The notes: generated by a model not told the origin, from the letters alone. A stretch of DNA of 64,000 nt from Peteryoungia desertarenae (GCF_005860795.2 NZ_CP058350.1:346001-410000); one strand, 5' to 3'; numbered from the stretch's first letter, positions 18,341-26,071 are shown. Translations and numbers: made by a program.

Positions 18341-19094
18341 AAATGAAAGGTCTGAGAAGCGCATCCTCCGGCTCCCAGCCAGCAACGGAAAAAAGGCCTG
18401 ACTTGTCCAGAATCTCGCAGCCTCGATCGAGCCAGCGGATTAAGCCCTTGTCGGCAAGTTTCCGCAGCGTCTTGTTCGTATGAACAATTGAGAGGCCAAG
18501 CGTGTCGGCAACAAGTGCCTGTGTAACCGGAAGAATCAGATTGCCATTTTCAAGCTGTCCGGAGAACCGGGCGCGCTCATGCAAAAAACCGAGCAAATAG
18601 GCAGCACGCTCAAGCGCACTTCGACGCCCCACACTCAGCAGATGTTCGTCCAGGATTGTTTCCTCTCGCGCGGCAAGCCAGGTGAGATCGAAGGCGAGAC
18701 CAGAATGGTGCTGATAGAGGCCAAAAAGACGCCTACGTTCGAAAATGCAAAGCACCAGGGGCGTGAGTGCTTCAACCGAGTGCTGCATCTCGGCCGTGAG
18801 AGCGCCCTGCAAACCGACGAGGTCCCCCGGCACGAGGAAATTGAGAACCTGCCGCCGTCCATCTTCCAGGGTCTTGTAGCGAAATGCCCAGCCGGAGAGA
18901 ACCGTGTACAGATGTTCGCTACGATCACCTTCCGTTAGGATTGACGTTCCGGGGGCAGCCAGCAATTCGCCTCGCTTGAACTGCGCGACGAAATCAAGCT
19001 CTTCGTCGGTAAATGGTCGAAACTGCCGCAGTTTCCGAAGCGGGCAGACAGAACACTGCACCCGCACCGGGACAGCTCTCATTTCAGACGCCAT
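18339..19094 (-). CDS. Crp/Fnr family transcriptional regulator
   Basis: Protein of 251 aa with an N-terminal cyclic-nucleotide-binding-like beta-barrel (LLAAPGTSILTEGDRSEHLYTVLSGWAF, about residues 40-70) and a C-terminal winged helix (QALVADTLGLSIVHTNKTLRKLADKGLI, about 175-205). CSVCPLRKL near the N-terminus has only two cysteines, so a FNR-type iron-sulfur cluster is not supported. The start at 19094 has AAAGGTGG at good spacing; the frame is open to 19199. It is divergent from the receiver gene at 19220 and sits next to the stress sigma locus, as is common in rhizobia. Confidence 0.87.
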   Translation of the reverse strand: MASEMRAVPVRVQCSVCPLRKLRQFRPFTDEELDFVAQFKRGELLAAPGTSILTEGDRSEHLYTVLSGWAFRYKTLEDGRRQVLNFLVPGDLVGLQGALTAEMQHSVEALTPLVLCIFERRRLFGLYQHHSGLAFDLTWLAAREETILDEHLLSVGRRSALERAAYLLGFLHERARFSGQLENGNLILPVTQALVADTLGLSIVHTNKTLRKLADKGLIRWLDRGCEILDKSGLFSVAGWEPEDALLRPFI

Positions 19095-19219
19095 TCGGTG
19101 CCACCTTTCGGCTCCAGCGCCCGCTCCAACCAGGGAATAAACCGTCGGGGCACATGTCTTTTTTAAATGACGCGTCCGACTGGCGACCGCATAAGACAAA
19201 GATAACCAAAGGATTTACC

Positions 19220-19609
19220 ATGTTAGCACCAGCGCCGAGGGTTCTCATTGCCGAAACCCACTACCTCATCGCGATGGAGGTCGAGCGCATTCTCGTAGAG
19301 ACACTGTCATGCCAGACCGCCATCGTCCCTGTTCACGAACTTGAGCGACATATCGAAACAAGTGCCTACGACGTCGTCATTCTCGACGCGAGCGCACAGG
19401 AGGCACAGAACGCCGATCGCGCTCGGATGATTAAAGATAAGGGCATCATGCCCGTGTTCCTCTCGTCCTACGATGATCCTGCGGGCCACTCTGGCACCAC
19501 GCTGGCCTATCCGGTTGTACCCAAACCGTTTGAACCGGAGGCCCTCGCGGAGACTGTGCGATTGGCAACTGCAGCCAAGACTTCTAGACCGCAAATGCCT
19601 TCTTTATGA
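19220..19609 (+). CDS. Stand-alone receiver-domain protein (CheY-like)
   Basis: Single-domain response-regulator-like protein of 129 aa. It has VLIAETHYLIAMEVERIL at the start, a phosphoacceptor candidate Asp in YDVVILDAS near residue 53, and a Lys in the VVPKPFEPEAL segment near the C-terminus. The first acidic residue position is AET rather than a double acidic pair, so phosphorylation may be altered. The start has AAAGGA at 19208-19213. It converges on ecfG with a 26-bp overlap of the coding ends. Role in the stress cascade is inferred from position. Confidence 0.8.
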   Translation: MLAPAPRVLIAETHYLIAMEVERILVETLSCQTAIVPVHELERHIETSAYDVVILDASAQEAQNADRARMIKDKGIMPVFLSSYDDPAGHSGTTLAYPVVPKPFEPEALAETVRLATAAKTSRPQMPSL

Positions 19610-20150
19610 CGGCAGAGCTGTGGGCATCGGGGCCATAGTCCGCCTCTCCGGTAACTCCCAGCAGTTCCTGCAGCTTGTTGCGGGCACGATTGATGCGACT
19701 CTTGATCGTGCCTACCGCACAGCCGCAAATCTCAGCCGCCTCTTCATAGGCAAAGCCTGAGGCGCCCACGAGAATAATGGCTTCGCGCTGATCACTCGGG
19801 AGCTTGTCGAGTGCCCGCTTGAAATCTTCGAGATCAAGCGAACCATATTGCTGGGGATGCGTGGAAAGCTGAGAGGTAAAGATACCGTCGGTGTCAGAGA
19901 CCTCTCGTCCACGCTTGCGCATCTGCGAATAGAATTCGTTGCGCAAGATAGTAAACAACCAGGCTTTCATGTTGGTCCCAGGTTCAAAATGATCCTGCTT
20001 TGCCCAAGCCTTCATGATCGTGTCCTGCACGAGGTCGTCTGCCACATGATGCCGACCGGAAAGTGAAACAGCGAAAGCGCGCAGGTTCGGCAACGCAGCA
20101 AGAAGGTCGCGCTTGAAGGCGCGTTCATTTGACAATGCCTCATCGCTCAT
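19584..20150 (-). CDS. ecfG: EcfG-family RNA polymerase sigma factor (general stress response)
   Basis: ECF sigma factor of 188 aa. Region 2 carries DDLVQDTIMKAWAKQDHFEPG and NMKAWLFTILRNEFYSQMRKRGRE (roughly residues 38-82), the DNA-melting and -10 recognition part. Region 4 carries LPSDQREAIILVGASGFAYEEAAEICGCAVGTIKSRINRARNKL (about 116-160) with its helix-turn-helix. It is the second gene after nepR, with an 11-bp overlap. In the partner-switch model NepR holds it inactive until phosphorylated PhyR takes NepR away. Its predicted targets include the promoters listed in this island. Confidence 0.93.
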   Translation of the reverse strand: MSDEALSNERAFKRDLLAALPNLRAFAVSLSGRHHVADDLVQDTIMKAWAKQDHFEPGTNMKAWLFTILRNEFYSQMRKRGREVSDTDGIFTSQLSTHPQQYGSLDLEDFKRALDKLPSDQREAIILVGASGFAYEEAAEICGCAVGTIKSRINRARNKLQELLGVTGEADYGPDAHSSAVIKKAFAV

Positions 20151-20355
20151 TCAATGCAGCCCTCGATTCACTCGTACCTTCAGCGCGCTTTTCCGCCATG
20201 TCGAGTTTTTCGAGCAGGCGGAGAAAGCGGTCAGGAATACCCTCCTCCTCTACAGAGCGATAGTATTCCTTAAGTTGCGCCGAAACGCCGGGGTAGAAGG
20301 TCGCAGCTCCAGATGCCCCTTGTGGCACCGGCGTTCTTTTTGGATGTTCAGTCAT
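20140..20355 (-). CDS. nepR: NepR family anti-sigma factor
   Basis: Small protein of 71 aa. The conserved core [29 protein letters not shown] (split here by its two helices around GIPDRF) is the NepR signature that binds EcfG or PhyR. The start ATG at 20355 is chosen because the frame above it lies over the promoter. Its stop overlaps the ecfG start by 11 bp, so anti-sigma and sigma are made together. An exact EcfG promoter 36 bp upstream implies positive autoregulation. Confidence 0.9.
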   Translation of the reverse strand: MTEHPKRTPVPQGASGAATFYPGVSAQLKEYYRSVEEEGIPDRFLRLLEKLDMAEKRAEGTSESRAALNER

Positions 20356-20390
20356 ATGGTCCAACGGCTTTGTTGCATTCGTTGCCTGTA

Positions 20391-20415
20391 AACGAGCACA
20401 GGCCAATTTAGTTCC
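20391..20415 (-). promoter_or_regulatory. EcfG promoter for nepR-ecfG
   Basis: On the minus strand GGAAC at 20415-20411 is followed after 16 bp by CGTT at 20394-20391, an exact consensus match, 36 bp upstream of the nepR start. Confidence 0.9.
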
Positions 20416-20468
20416 CAAAAAATCGGCAGAGTTTCTGTCCAGGCTGATTTCGGACTACCGAGACAAGT

Positions 20469-20494
20469 GGAACTTTGAAGATGTCTCCGGCGTT
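20469..20494 (+). promoter_or_regulatory. EcfG promoter for second DUF1328 gene
   Basis: GGAAC at 20469-20473, 17-bp spacer, CGTT at 20491-20494, exact match. It ends 30 bp before the DUF1328 start and is divergent from the nepR-ecfG promoter. Confidence 0.88.
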
Positions 20495-20524
20495 CTTCAT
20501 CTATTGAGCGAAAGGAGAAGTAAG

Positions 20525-20686
20525 ATGCTGCATTACGCCGTTGTTTTTCTTGTTATTGCACTGGTCGCCGGCCTGATGGGCTTTGGCGGTATCGCAGGGG
20601 CTTCGGCAAGCATTGCACAGATTCTTTTCGGCATATTCATTATTCTATTCGTGATCGCACTCGCGATGCGAGCTCTCCGCAAATAA
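20525..20686 (+). CDS. DUF1328 small membrane protein, second copy
   Basis: Protein of 53 aa with the same two-helix design as the one at 18107 and the same [14 protein letters not shown] turn, ending in the basic tail MRALRK. AGGAGAAG at 20513-20520 is a strong ribosome-binding site for the ATG at 20525. It is preceded by an exact EcfG promoter, so it should be a general-stress-induced inner-membrane peptide. Function of the family is unknown. Confidence 0.88.
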   Translation: MLHYAVVFLVIALVAGLMGFGGIAGASASIAQILFGIFIILFVIALAMRALRK

Positions 20687-20754
20687 GGCAAGTCAGCGAT
20701 AGCTCTTCACAGGGGCGGGAGAGGCGATTGCACAGAGGGCTATGTGGTCAAACT

Positions 20755-20937
20755 CTACCCCAAGGCCAGCCAGATCAGGAAAAGAGTGACAAAACCAAGA
20801 AATACCCCAAAGACTGTGATTGCAGTCATGCTGTAGCGCGGCGGCACTTGGCTCTCCAGATCACGATCAAGACCCGCCTTTTGCTCCATCTGGCGAATTT
20901 CTCTGTCCTTCTCTGACGGGTTTGTAGGACTTGTCAT
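20755..20937 (-). CDS. Small membrane protein of unknown function
   Basis: Protein of 60 aa. The N-terminal half is polar and charged (PTNPSEKDREIRQMEQKAGLDRDLES), and one hydrophobic helix fills the last 20 residues (ITVFGVFLGFVTLFLIWLALG). The ATG at 20937 is chosen over 20958. It follows the gene at 20955 in the same direction with almost no gap, so it likely shares the EcfG promoter at 21300. I do not recognise the family. Confidence 0.6.
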   Translation of the reverse strand: MTSPTNPSEKDREIRQMEQKAGLDRDLESQVPPRYSMTAITVFGVFLGFVTLFLIWLALG

Positions 20938-20954
20938 CGTCTGGCTCCTGTTCT

Positions 20955-21272
20955 TCATTTTTCACCATCATTGGGTCTATAGGCGTGAGCCTTCAGATCC
21001 GCGTCGCCGCGGATTGGCTCTTCAAGTTGCGCCAGTGCCTGAGGGTCGATGCTCCGATAGATGCTACGCCCAGCCAGAAGCTCGGGATCAACGGGAACAC
21101 AGTCGCCGTAAACAACGTCTACCACCTTCCGCGCTTCCCGGATCTTGGATGGAAGAACGGCACGACAAGAGTCGGCGTCGACGTAAGAAGCAACAAGAAA
21201 GGGTTGCTCCAGACAGGTCGTATCTTCAGCATGGCATGCAACAAGTACCATCAATGCGGCCAAAGCGCTCAT
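20955..21272 (-). CDS. Secreted or lipoprotein-like hypothetical protein
   Basis: Protein of 105 aa with a short hydrophobic N-terminus ending in VACHAEDTTC. The VACH segment could be a weak lipobox (Leu-Met-Val-Ala-Cys) or part of a signal peptide. Four cysteines lie in the first 70 residues. GGAG precedes the ATG by 7 bases. An exact EcfG promoter lies 28 bp upstream, so it is a predicted member of the stress regulon. No family is recognised. Confidence 0.6.
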   Translation of the reverse strand: MSALAALMVLVACHAEDTTCLEQPFLVASYVDADSCRAVLPSKIREARKVVDVVYGDCVPVDPELLAGRSIYRSIDPQALAQLEEPIRGDADLKAHAYRPNDGEK

Positions 21273-21299
21273 GGTTATGCTCCGTGTTACTCAAAGGTT

Positions 21300-21324
21300 A
21301 ACGCGGAGCGACAAGCGAGGTTCC
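21300..21324 (-). promoter_or_regulatory. EcfG promoter for hypothetical lipoprotein gene
   Basis: Minus strand GGAAC at 21324-21320, 16-bp spacer, CGTT at 21303-21300, exact match, 28 bp before the gene starting at 21272. It lies just after the zinc-peptidase stop. Confidence 0.85.
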
Positions 21325-21337
21325 GGATGAGGCGAAG

Positions 21338-22420
21338 CTAAAGAGGATCATACCCTTTGCTCGACCGGATCAGCTGGTGGATATATTCAAGCTTCAGCAT
21401 GACAGGCTCATTCAGCACAAAGGGATAGAGATCAGGCTGCCCCATGCTGCGGTTGATGCTGTTGATGGCCAGTGTCAAAGGGACCCATGCCTCAACGAGG
21501 TCACGGACATCGCGGGCGCGGTAACTGTCAAAGGTCTCGTCCAGAACGAGGCCTTGTTTCTCTCCATAAATCTTTGGATTCGTCTTCAGACCGAACGCAT
21601 CCGCAGTATCGAGAGCGTCTATGATATGGAGGTAATGGGCAAATGTTTCGGCAAAATCCTCCCACGGATGACTGGTCGCATAGGTGCTGATATAGCCTTG
21701 ATCCCAACCTGGTGGTGGGCCCTCTGCATAATAACTCTCCAAGGCCGCCGCATAGTCCGCGCTTTCGTCACCAAACACTGTTCTGAAGGACGAAACCTGG
21801 CTCCGATCCCGAATGAGAACGTTCCAGAAGTAGTGAGCAACTTCGTGGCGAAAATGACCTGAAAGAGTTCGAAAAGGCTCATTCAACGCGACGCGCCTTT
21901 TTTCACGCTCCGCATCGGATGCTTCTGCCATGTTCAGAGTAATCAGACCCTCGGCATGACCGGTTAGAACGGAACCTTCCTCGGATGCTGTCGCGTCGTC
22001 GGAAAGGAATGCGAAACCTAGCCCATGATGAGGGTCTTCCGTGCGATCCGCGAGCGGCAACCCCAGCCGCAACAACGAGTAGATCAGGGCATGTTTCGCA
22101 AGTTCGATCTTCCGCCAGTTAACAATGTTGTCGGGCACCGTGAGGTCGGGGATGACAACGTTGTGTCGGCACGCGCGACAGTAACCGGCTTCTTGATCAT
22201 CGTCGACGAGCCAATTGCATGCATCATAGCTGGCATTGACGCATGGTTGAACCCGGACAGGATCAACCCCAACAGACCTGAAGCTACCGTCTGGCTCCGA
22301 AGAGAGCGTCACCATGTCGAAAGCCAGAGGCCGGTAAGCCAGCCGCATTCCGCAAGCAACGCAAGTAGTGTTATCGAAGTGCACCACGTTACGGCAGTTG
22401 GAGCAGCTGAAAAGGCGCAT
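21338..22420 (-). CDS. Putative zinc-binding metallopeptidase
   Basis: Protein of 360 aa. The N-terminus has a zinc-ribbon pattern (CSNCRNVVHFDNTTCVACG, two Cys-x2-Cys pairs) and a second Cys set CNW, CRACRH. The middle carries HEVAHYFW near residue 190, the HExxH zinc site of a gluzincin-like protease; a downstream Glu in HPWEDFAETFAHYLHI could be the third ligand. This is the layout of the putative zinc-binding metallopeptidase (DUF2248-like) family. It lies 32 bp behind the histidine kinase gene in the phyR operon direction. Substrate is unknown. Confidence 0.8.
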   Translation of the reverse strand: MRLFSCSNCRNVVHFDNTTCVACGMRLAYRPLAFDMVTLSSEPDGSFRSVGVDPVRVQPCVNASYDACNWLVDDDQEAGYCRACRHNVVIPDLTVPDNIVNWRKIELAKHALIYSLLRLGLPLADRTEDPHHGLGFAFLSDDATASEEGSVLTGHAEGLITLNMAEASDAEREKRRVALNEPFRTLSGHFRHEVAHYFWNVLIRDRSQVSSFRTVFGDESADYAAALESYYAEGPPPGWDQGYISTYATSHPWEDFAETFAHYLHIIDALDTADAFGLKTNPKIYGEKQGLVLDETFDSYRARDVRDLVEAWVPLTLAINSINRSMGQPDLYPFVLNEPVMLKLEYIHQLIRSSKGYDPL

Positions 22421-22452
22421 CAGGGGTCTCTTTCAAAAGCGCCGACGAAGGA

Positions 22453-23502
22453 TCAGTCAAAAACTTCCAGCGGAAAGCGCAACTCGTAGCGGACTTCCTG
22501 CTTGTCCAAGTGATGCGAGGCTGTTCCGCCGACAGAGGCCGGCACGACACGCTCTAGAACGGTACTACCGAAGCGATTGCTCCGGGCGGCGTTCAGAGCA
22601 TCTTCATCAGGCGCCGTATGAGGCTCAACCCAGCTGATCGTGACCATCGGACCATCCTGGGTGTGCTCATATGCGCAGCTGACCTCGATAGGCCGACGGG
22701 TTTGCAGAAAAGTCCCATGACTGACCGCATTCACGACCAGCTCATGCAGTGCCAGGCCGATGTGAAGGGAGGCATTTGGCGTCAGCAGAACATCATCGCC
22801 ACGAGCTTGGATCAAATCCGGATGATCCTGCACATAACGATCAACCTGTTGTTTCAGGAGATCACGGAAATAGGCCCCGCGCCAGCTGGAATCGGTGATC
22901 AGATCCTGCGATTGCGACAGCGCATGCAAGCGCCCGCGGAACTTTCGCAGGAACATATCCAGCGTGCCCGAATAGCGCGCCGTCTGCGAAGCGATGCTTT
23001 GAATAATCGCCAGCAGGTTCTTTGACCGGTGGCTGACCTCGCGCAACAGGGCGCGCAGCAGACGTTCACGTCGGCGGTCTTCGGTCCGATCAATGATCAC
23101 GGTGATCATATGGAGATCATGCTCGGCCATCTCGACAAGGCGACAACGGAATTCGAAGAAGCTATCGTCGCCAGCCTCCACTTCGATTTCCGCACGGTCT
23201 CCCACCTTGTTCAGACCGGCTTTGAGTTCGGCGAGCCTCTGCCCGATGTCGTCACCAAAGATACCAAGATCAGAAGGTGCCTGCCCGGCCTGCAGCTTCC
23301 AATAGGAAGGCAGTGTCGTGATGCAAACATATTTGCCCGTCTTGTCCTGAAGGATCAAGCTGGCACCCATGTCGATCAGGGCGGTTATGAAGAACTCGCG
23401 CAGTTGATCATCGCCGCGCTGAGGTTCAAACCATGTTAATCGATGCACCAACTTCCTGCTCCGCCGTTGATCGGCGCTCCGATGTTGAGCGAACAATAGC
23501 AC
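22453..23502 (-). CDS. HWE/HisKA_2-type sensor histidine kinase
   Basis: Cytoplasmic kinase of up to 349 aa. A PAS-like sensor part (ILQDKTGKYVCITTLPSYW, about residues 50-160) is followed by the H-box LLREVSHRSKNLLAIIQSIASQTAR split over residues 168-192, where His is the phospho-acceptor. The ATPase part has HIGLALHELVVNAVSHG as its N-box. This family feeds phosphate to PhyR in alphaproteobacterial stress signalling. It lies 42 bp downstream of phyR in the same direction. The GTG start at 23502 is uncertain; GTG at 23445 is an alternative. No membrane segment is visible. Confidence 0.87.
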   Translation of the reverse strand: MLLFAQHRSADQRRSRKLVHRLTWFEPQRGDDQLREFFITALIDMGASLILQDKTGKYVCITTLPSYWKLQAGQAPSDLGIFGDDIGQRLAELKAGLNKVGDRAEIEVEAGDDSFFEFRCRLVEMAEHDLHMITVIIDRTEDRRRERLLRALLREVSHRSKNLLAIIQSIASQTARYSGTLDMFLRKFRGRLHALSQSQDLITDSSWRGAYFRDLLKQQVDRYVQDHPDLIQARGDDVLLTPNASLHIGLALHELVVNAVSHGTFLQTRRPIEVSCAYEHTQDGPMVTISWVEPHTAPDEDALNAARSNRFGSTVLERVVPASVGGTASHHLDKQEVRYELRFPLEVFD

Positions 23503-23544
23503 GCCTCTTCATCGGACCCCCTCACTTCGTCACATGGCCTTTTG

Positions 23545-24339
23545 TCAGACCTTCTCAGCGACCCGCTCGTTGAAGAAAAGAGCCTGACTGATTAAAGCTT
23601 TCACCATGTCGGGGTTAAATGGCTTGGTCACCAGAAATGCTGGTTCCGGGCGTTCTCCAGTCAAGAGGCGCTCCGGGAATGCTGTGATAAAGATAACCGG
23701 GATCGTATCGACCTTCAGAATGTCGTTGACGGCGTCAATACCGGAACTGCCATCAGCAAGTTGAATGTCTGCAAGCACCATTTTCGGGTTCGTCCGATTG
23801 AAGAGCTCCACAGCTTCGCTATGGGTTCGAGCAATACCGGAAACCCGATGCCCCAGATCTTCGACCATTTGCTCGATATCGAGAGCGATCAGCGGCTCGT
23901 CTTCGATGATCATGATATCCGTCGCTACTTGGCGAGAGATTTCAGTCGAAGCTTCATTGAACAGGACGCCAAAATCAGCCTCGCCAACCCCCAGAATTTC
24001 GGCGGCTTCGCCGCTGCTGAACCCTTCGACGGTGATCAAAAGGAAGGCATGACGAGCGCGGGTAGGCACTGCAGCCAGATTGGCCGCGGCACGTTTCTCC
24101 CACGCAAATGGCGAAGAAACGACTGGGAGCTCGACCTTCGTGGAATCGTAGATGCTCACAAAGAGCTTATAGAGGGCCACTCGATCATCGCCGACATCGG
24201 GGAAAACCGAGATATCGGCAATCAGAGCCTCAAGCACAGCGGCCACATAGGCGTCACCAGAAGTCTGGGACCCGGTTACAGCGCGTGCATAGCGCCGCAA
24301 ATAGGGAAGATGAGCAGCTATGCGGGCAGTAAGGGACAT
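23545..24339 (-). CDS. phyR: PhyR response regulator (anti-anti-sigma factor)
   Basis: Protein of 264 aa with an N-terminal sigma-factor-like domain (about residues 1-130, with LPYLRRYARAVTGSQTSGD and AFLLITVEGFSSGEAAEILGV) and a C-terminal receiver (MIIEDEPLIALDIEQMVEDLGH and phosphoacceptor in VLADIQLADG, about 140-255). When phosphorylated the sigma-like domain binds NepR and frees EcfG. GGAG precedes the ATG by 8 bases and an exact EcfG promoter lies 50 bp upstream, giving a positive loop. A nepR-like gene is divergent from it. Confidence 0.95.
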   Translation of the reverse strand: MSLTARIAAHLPYLRRYARAVTGSQTSGDAYVAAVLEALIADISVFPDVGDDRVALYKLFVSIYDSTKVELPVVSSPFAWEKRAAANLAAVPTRARHAFLLITVEGFSSGEAAEILGVGEADFGVLFNEASTEISRQVATDIMIIEDEPLIALDIEQMVEDLGHRVSGIARTHSEAVELFNRTNPKMVLADIQLADGSSGIDAVNDILKVDTIPVIFITAFPERLLTGERPEPAFLVTKPFNPDMVKALISQALFFNERVAEKV

Positions 24340-24388
24340 GCAGTTTCTCCAATAGGGTACAGAATATCTGAGCGCGGGCTCGGCAGGA

Positions 24389-24413
24389 AACGCCTGGTCT
24401 TAAAAAAAGTTCC
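24389..24413 (-). promoter_or_regulatory. EcfG promoter for phyR
   Basis: Minus strand GGAAC at 24413-24409, 16-bp spacer, CGTT at 24392-24389, exact match, 50 bp before phyR. A second GGAAC at 24422-24426 points the other way toward the nepR-like gene, but its -10 candidate (TCTT at 24443) is poor. Confidence 0.88.
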
Positions 24414-24486
24414 GAACAGTAGGAACTTTTTTGCATTGCCTTTCTTATCAGGCTAATCGAACAATCATATGAGGATTTAACGGACC

Positions 24487-24684
24487 TTGACAGATATGCC
24501 TGGCGAAGCAAATGACAGCAAGAAGACCAAGCGCAGCAGGGATCCGCTGAAAGACAGCGCCAATACACTGATCGCCGCCAAGTTGCGGACCTACTATGAC
24601 AGCATCGTGCAGGAAGGTATTCCTGACGATCTGCTGAACCTGCTTGAACAACTCGATGAAGCTGAAAAGAAGAGCGGTCGGTAG
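24487..24684 (+). CDS. Second NepR-family protein
   Basis: Protein of 65 aa with the NepR core IAAKLRTYYDSIVQEGIPDDLLNLLEQLDEAEKKSG (split around GIPDD). It is divergent from phyR and has no sigma gene behind it. The TTG at 24487 and the ATG at 24496 are both possible starts; ribosome-binding evidence is weak for either. The N-terminal tail is Lys- and Asp-rich and unlike that of the nepR next to ecfG. It may be a second anti-sigma factor, or tune PhyR by competing with the first NepR. Confidence 0.85.
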   Translation: MTDMPGEANDSKKTKRSRDPLKDSANTLIAAKLRTYYDSIVQEGIPDDLLNLLEQLDEAEKKSGR

Positions 24685-24750
24685 CGTCATTTTTTTTCAA
24701 GTCACGAGATGAGGCGACCAGTTCTTGTTGAACCGACCGCCCCAAACACT

Positions 24751-25194
24751 CTATTCATCGTCGCTGCCGACGCCCTGGTTTTTGGCGACTGCATAAGCAA
24801 CACCAGCTATCAGTAAAGTGGTCAGAACCGAGCGGCCCCGCATCAGTGCTGGCAAGCCGGCAAGCATCTGCATTGCCATCGGGCTAGGTAAGCGCTTTGC
24901 GGCTTCGCGCTGGCGGGCCTCTGCTCTTTTTTCCGTCTGATGGTTCATACCACTGACTATGGCTAGAATGACACCCGCCAGGATCAGTGTCGCCGCAGCC
25001 AGAATGACAAGCGCTGTTATGACGCCAAACGCCTGGGCCAGAACAATGCCTATGGCGAGAATAACGGCCACATAGGCGGTCAAGCCAAGAATTGCTGCGA
25101 GGACCCCGCCTATGGCAGAGCGCATCATCCGTCGCATGGATGGTTTCACTCTGCCAAAGACATAGACCCACAGATGATGGAACAAGCCACCCAT
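24751..25194 (-). CDS. Phage-holin-superfamily-like membrane protein
   Basis: Protein of 147 aa with two strong membrane helices (about residues 30-55 and 60-85) in Gly/Ala-rich sequence, then a charged Gln/Arg segment (TEKRAEARQREAAKRL). This is the layout of YqjE/phage-holin-type proteins that pair with ElaB/YqjD-like (DUF883) proteins. A TTG at 25203 overlapping the DUF883 stop is an alternative start. It is in operon with the DUF883 gene and shares its EcfG promoter. Confidence 0.72.
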   Translation of the reverse strand: MGGLFHHLWVYVFGRVKPSMRRMMRSAIGGVLAAILGLTAYVAVILAIGIVLAQAFGVITALVILAAATLILAGVILAIVSGMNHQTEKRAEARQREAAKRLPSPMAMQMLAGLPALMRGRSVLTTLLIAGVAYAVAKNQGVGSDDE

Positions 25195-25199
25195 AACGA

Positions 25200-25586
25200 T
25201 CAACGCCGGTTCAGGACGGCCGCCATGTAGCCTACAGCGGCTGCGATAGCGATCGACTGGATCGGACGTGCACGCACATGGGCCTCCAGGTCCTGCTCGA
25301 CATTCGCAATGCTCTCACGTGCACTCGCCATGTAATCGGAAGAGCTTTCAGCCATACCGGATGTCATCTGGCTCGCACTCTTGCCAGCCTGGCGGATTTT
25401 GCCGCTTCCAAACGATGCGACTGTTTGCGCCAGGGATGCCAGATCGCGCCTCAGGTTTTCGACCTCAGCCTGCACATCACCGCTGGTCGCACCAGATGAG
25501 GTCGACGCCTTCTTCTCGACACGGTCTGCCACGTCGTTAGCCGTGTCTTCGATCTTGCTTTTTCCCGCTGTCGGTACTTGCGCCAT
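25200..25586 (-). CDS. DUF883 (ElaB/YqjD-like) membrane-anchored protein
   Basis: Protein of 128 aa. The long polar, helical N-terminal part contains VQAEVENLRRDLASLAQTVA and ESSSDYMASARESIANVEQDLEAHV, predicted as coiled coil. A C-terminal membrane helix (SIAIAAAVGYMAAVL) ends in NRR. YqjD-type proteins bind ribosomes at the membrane in stationary phase in E. coli; that role here is inference. AAGGAG precedes the ATG and an exact EcfG promoter lies 44 bp upstream. Confidence 0.8.
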   Translation of the reverse strand: MAQVPTAGKSKIEDTANDVADRVEKKASTSSGATSGDVQAEVENLRRDLASLAQTVASFGSGKIRQAGKSASQMTSGMAESSSDYMASARESIANVEQDLEAHVRARPIQSIAIAAAVGYMAAVLNRR

Positions 25587-25630
25587 GGATAGCTCCTTGT
25601 GCGTTGTGAATCATCATTGTTCCGGTTCCA

Positions 25631-25655
25631 AACGCCTGAGCGCTTAAGGTGTTCC
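25631..25655 (-). promoter_or_regulatory. EcfG promoter for DUF883 operon
   Basis: Minus strand GGAAC at 25655-25651, 16-bp spacer, CGTT at 25634-25631, exact match, 44 bp before the DUF883 start. Confidence 0.88.
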
Positions 25656-25724
25656 CCCTGAACACACTTTCTCAAGATTGCAGTGACAATGACGCTGTCA
25701 GGGGTGCTGCTGATGAAGTTTCCT

Positions 25725-25749
25725 GGAACTTCGCAGCGCAAGGACCGTT
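25725..25749 (+). promoter_or_regulatory. EcfG promoter for csbD-like gene
   Basis: GGAAC at 25725-25729, 16-bp spacer, CGTT at 25746-25749, exact match, 58 bp upstream of the CsbD-like start codon. Confidence 0.88.
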
Positions 25750-25807
25750 GACTGTACCGAGTTGGAAAGGCTCGGATCTAAAAGCAAAACAGATGGGAGT
25801 ATCCCCG

Positions 25808-26005
25808 ATGAATTGGAATCAGATCGAAGGTAACTGGGAGCAGTTCAAGGGCAAGGCCCAGACCCAGTGGGGCAAGCTCAGCGGCGATGATCTGGATGTG
25901 ATCAACGGCAACCGTAAAGAGCTTTCCGGAAAGATCCAGGAAGCCTATGGCAAGTCCCAGGAAGAGGCCGACCGCGAGATCGACAACTGGATGAACAAAA
26001 ACTGA
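25808..26005 (+). CDS. CsbD family stress protein
   Basis: Acidic, hydrophilic protein of 65 aa. MNWNQIEGNWEQFKGKAQ at the start, then KLSGDDLDVINGNRKELSGKIQEAYG are the CsbD repeats of helical segments. The family is induced by general stress in many bacteria, but its molecular role is unknown. The ATG at 25808 is chosen as the family start; the frame is open from 25649. An exact EcfG promoter precedes it. Confidence 0.92.
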   Translation: MNWNQIEGNWEQFKGKAQTQWGKLSGDDLDVINGNRKELSGKIQEAYGKSQEEADREIDNWMNKN

Positions 26006-26038
26006 TCGTCGATCAATCGCTGAAGCAAACCCTGGCAA

Positions 26039-26064
26039 AATCCGCAGGTTTACCCCTGCGGATT
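26039..26064. terminator. Bidirectional terminator between csbD-like gene and oxygenase
   Basis: AATCCGCAGG (26039-26048) pairs with CCTGCGGATT (26055-26064) around TTTACC, with A-rich sequence before it and TCT after. It lies between convergent genes. Confidence 0.7.
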
Positions 26065-26071
26065 CTCTGTA

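Noticed and set aside
24422..24446. Plus-strand EcfG promoter for the second nepR
   Set aside because: GGAAC is present, but the best -10 at 16 bp is TCTT, two mismatches from CGTT, so it is not listed as a promoter.
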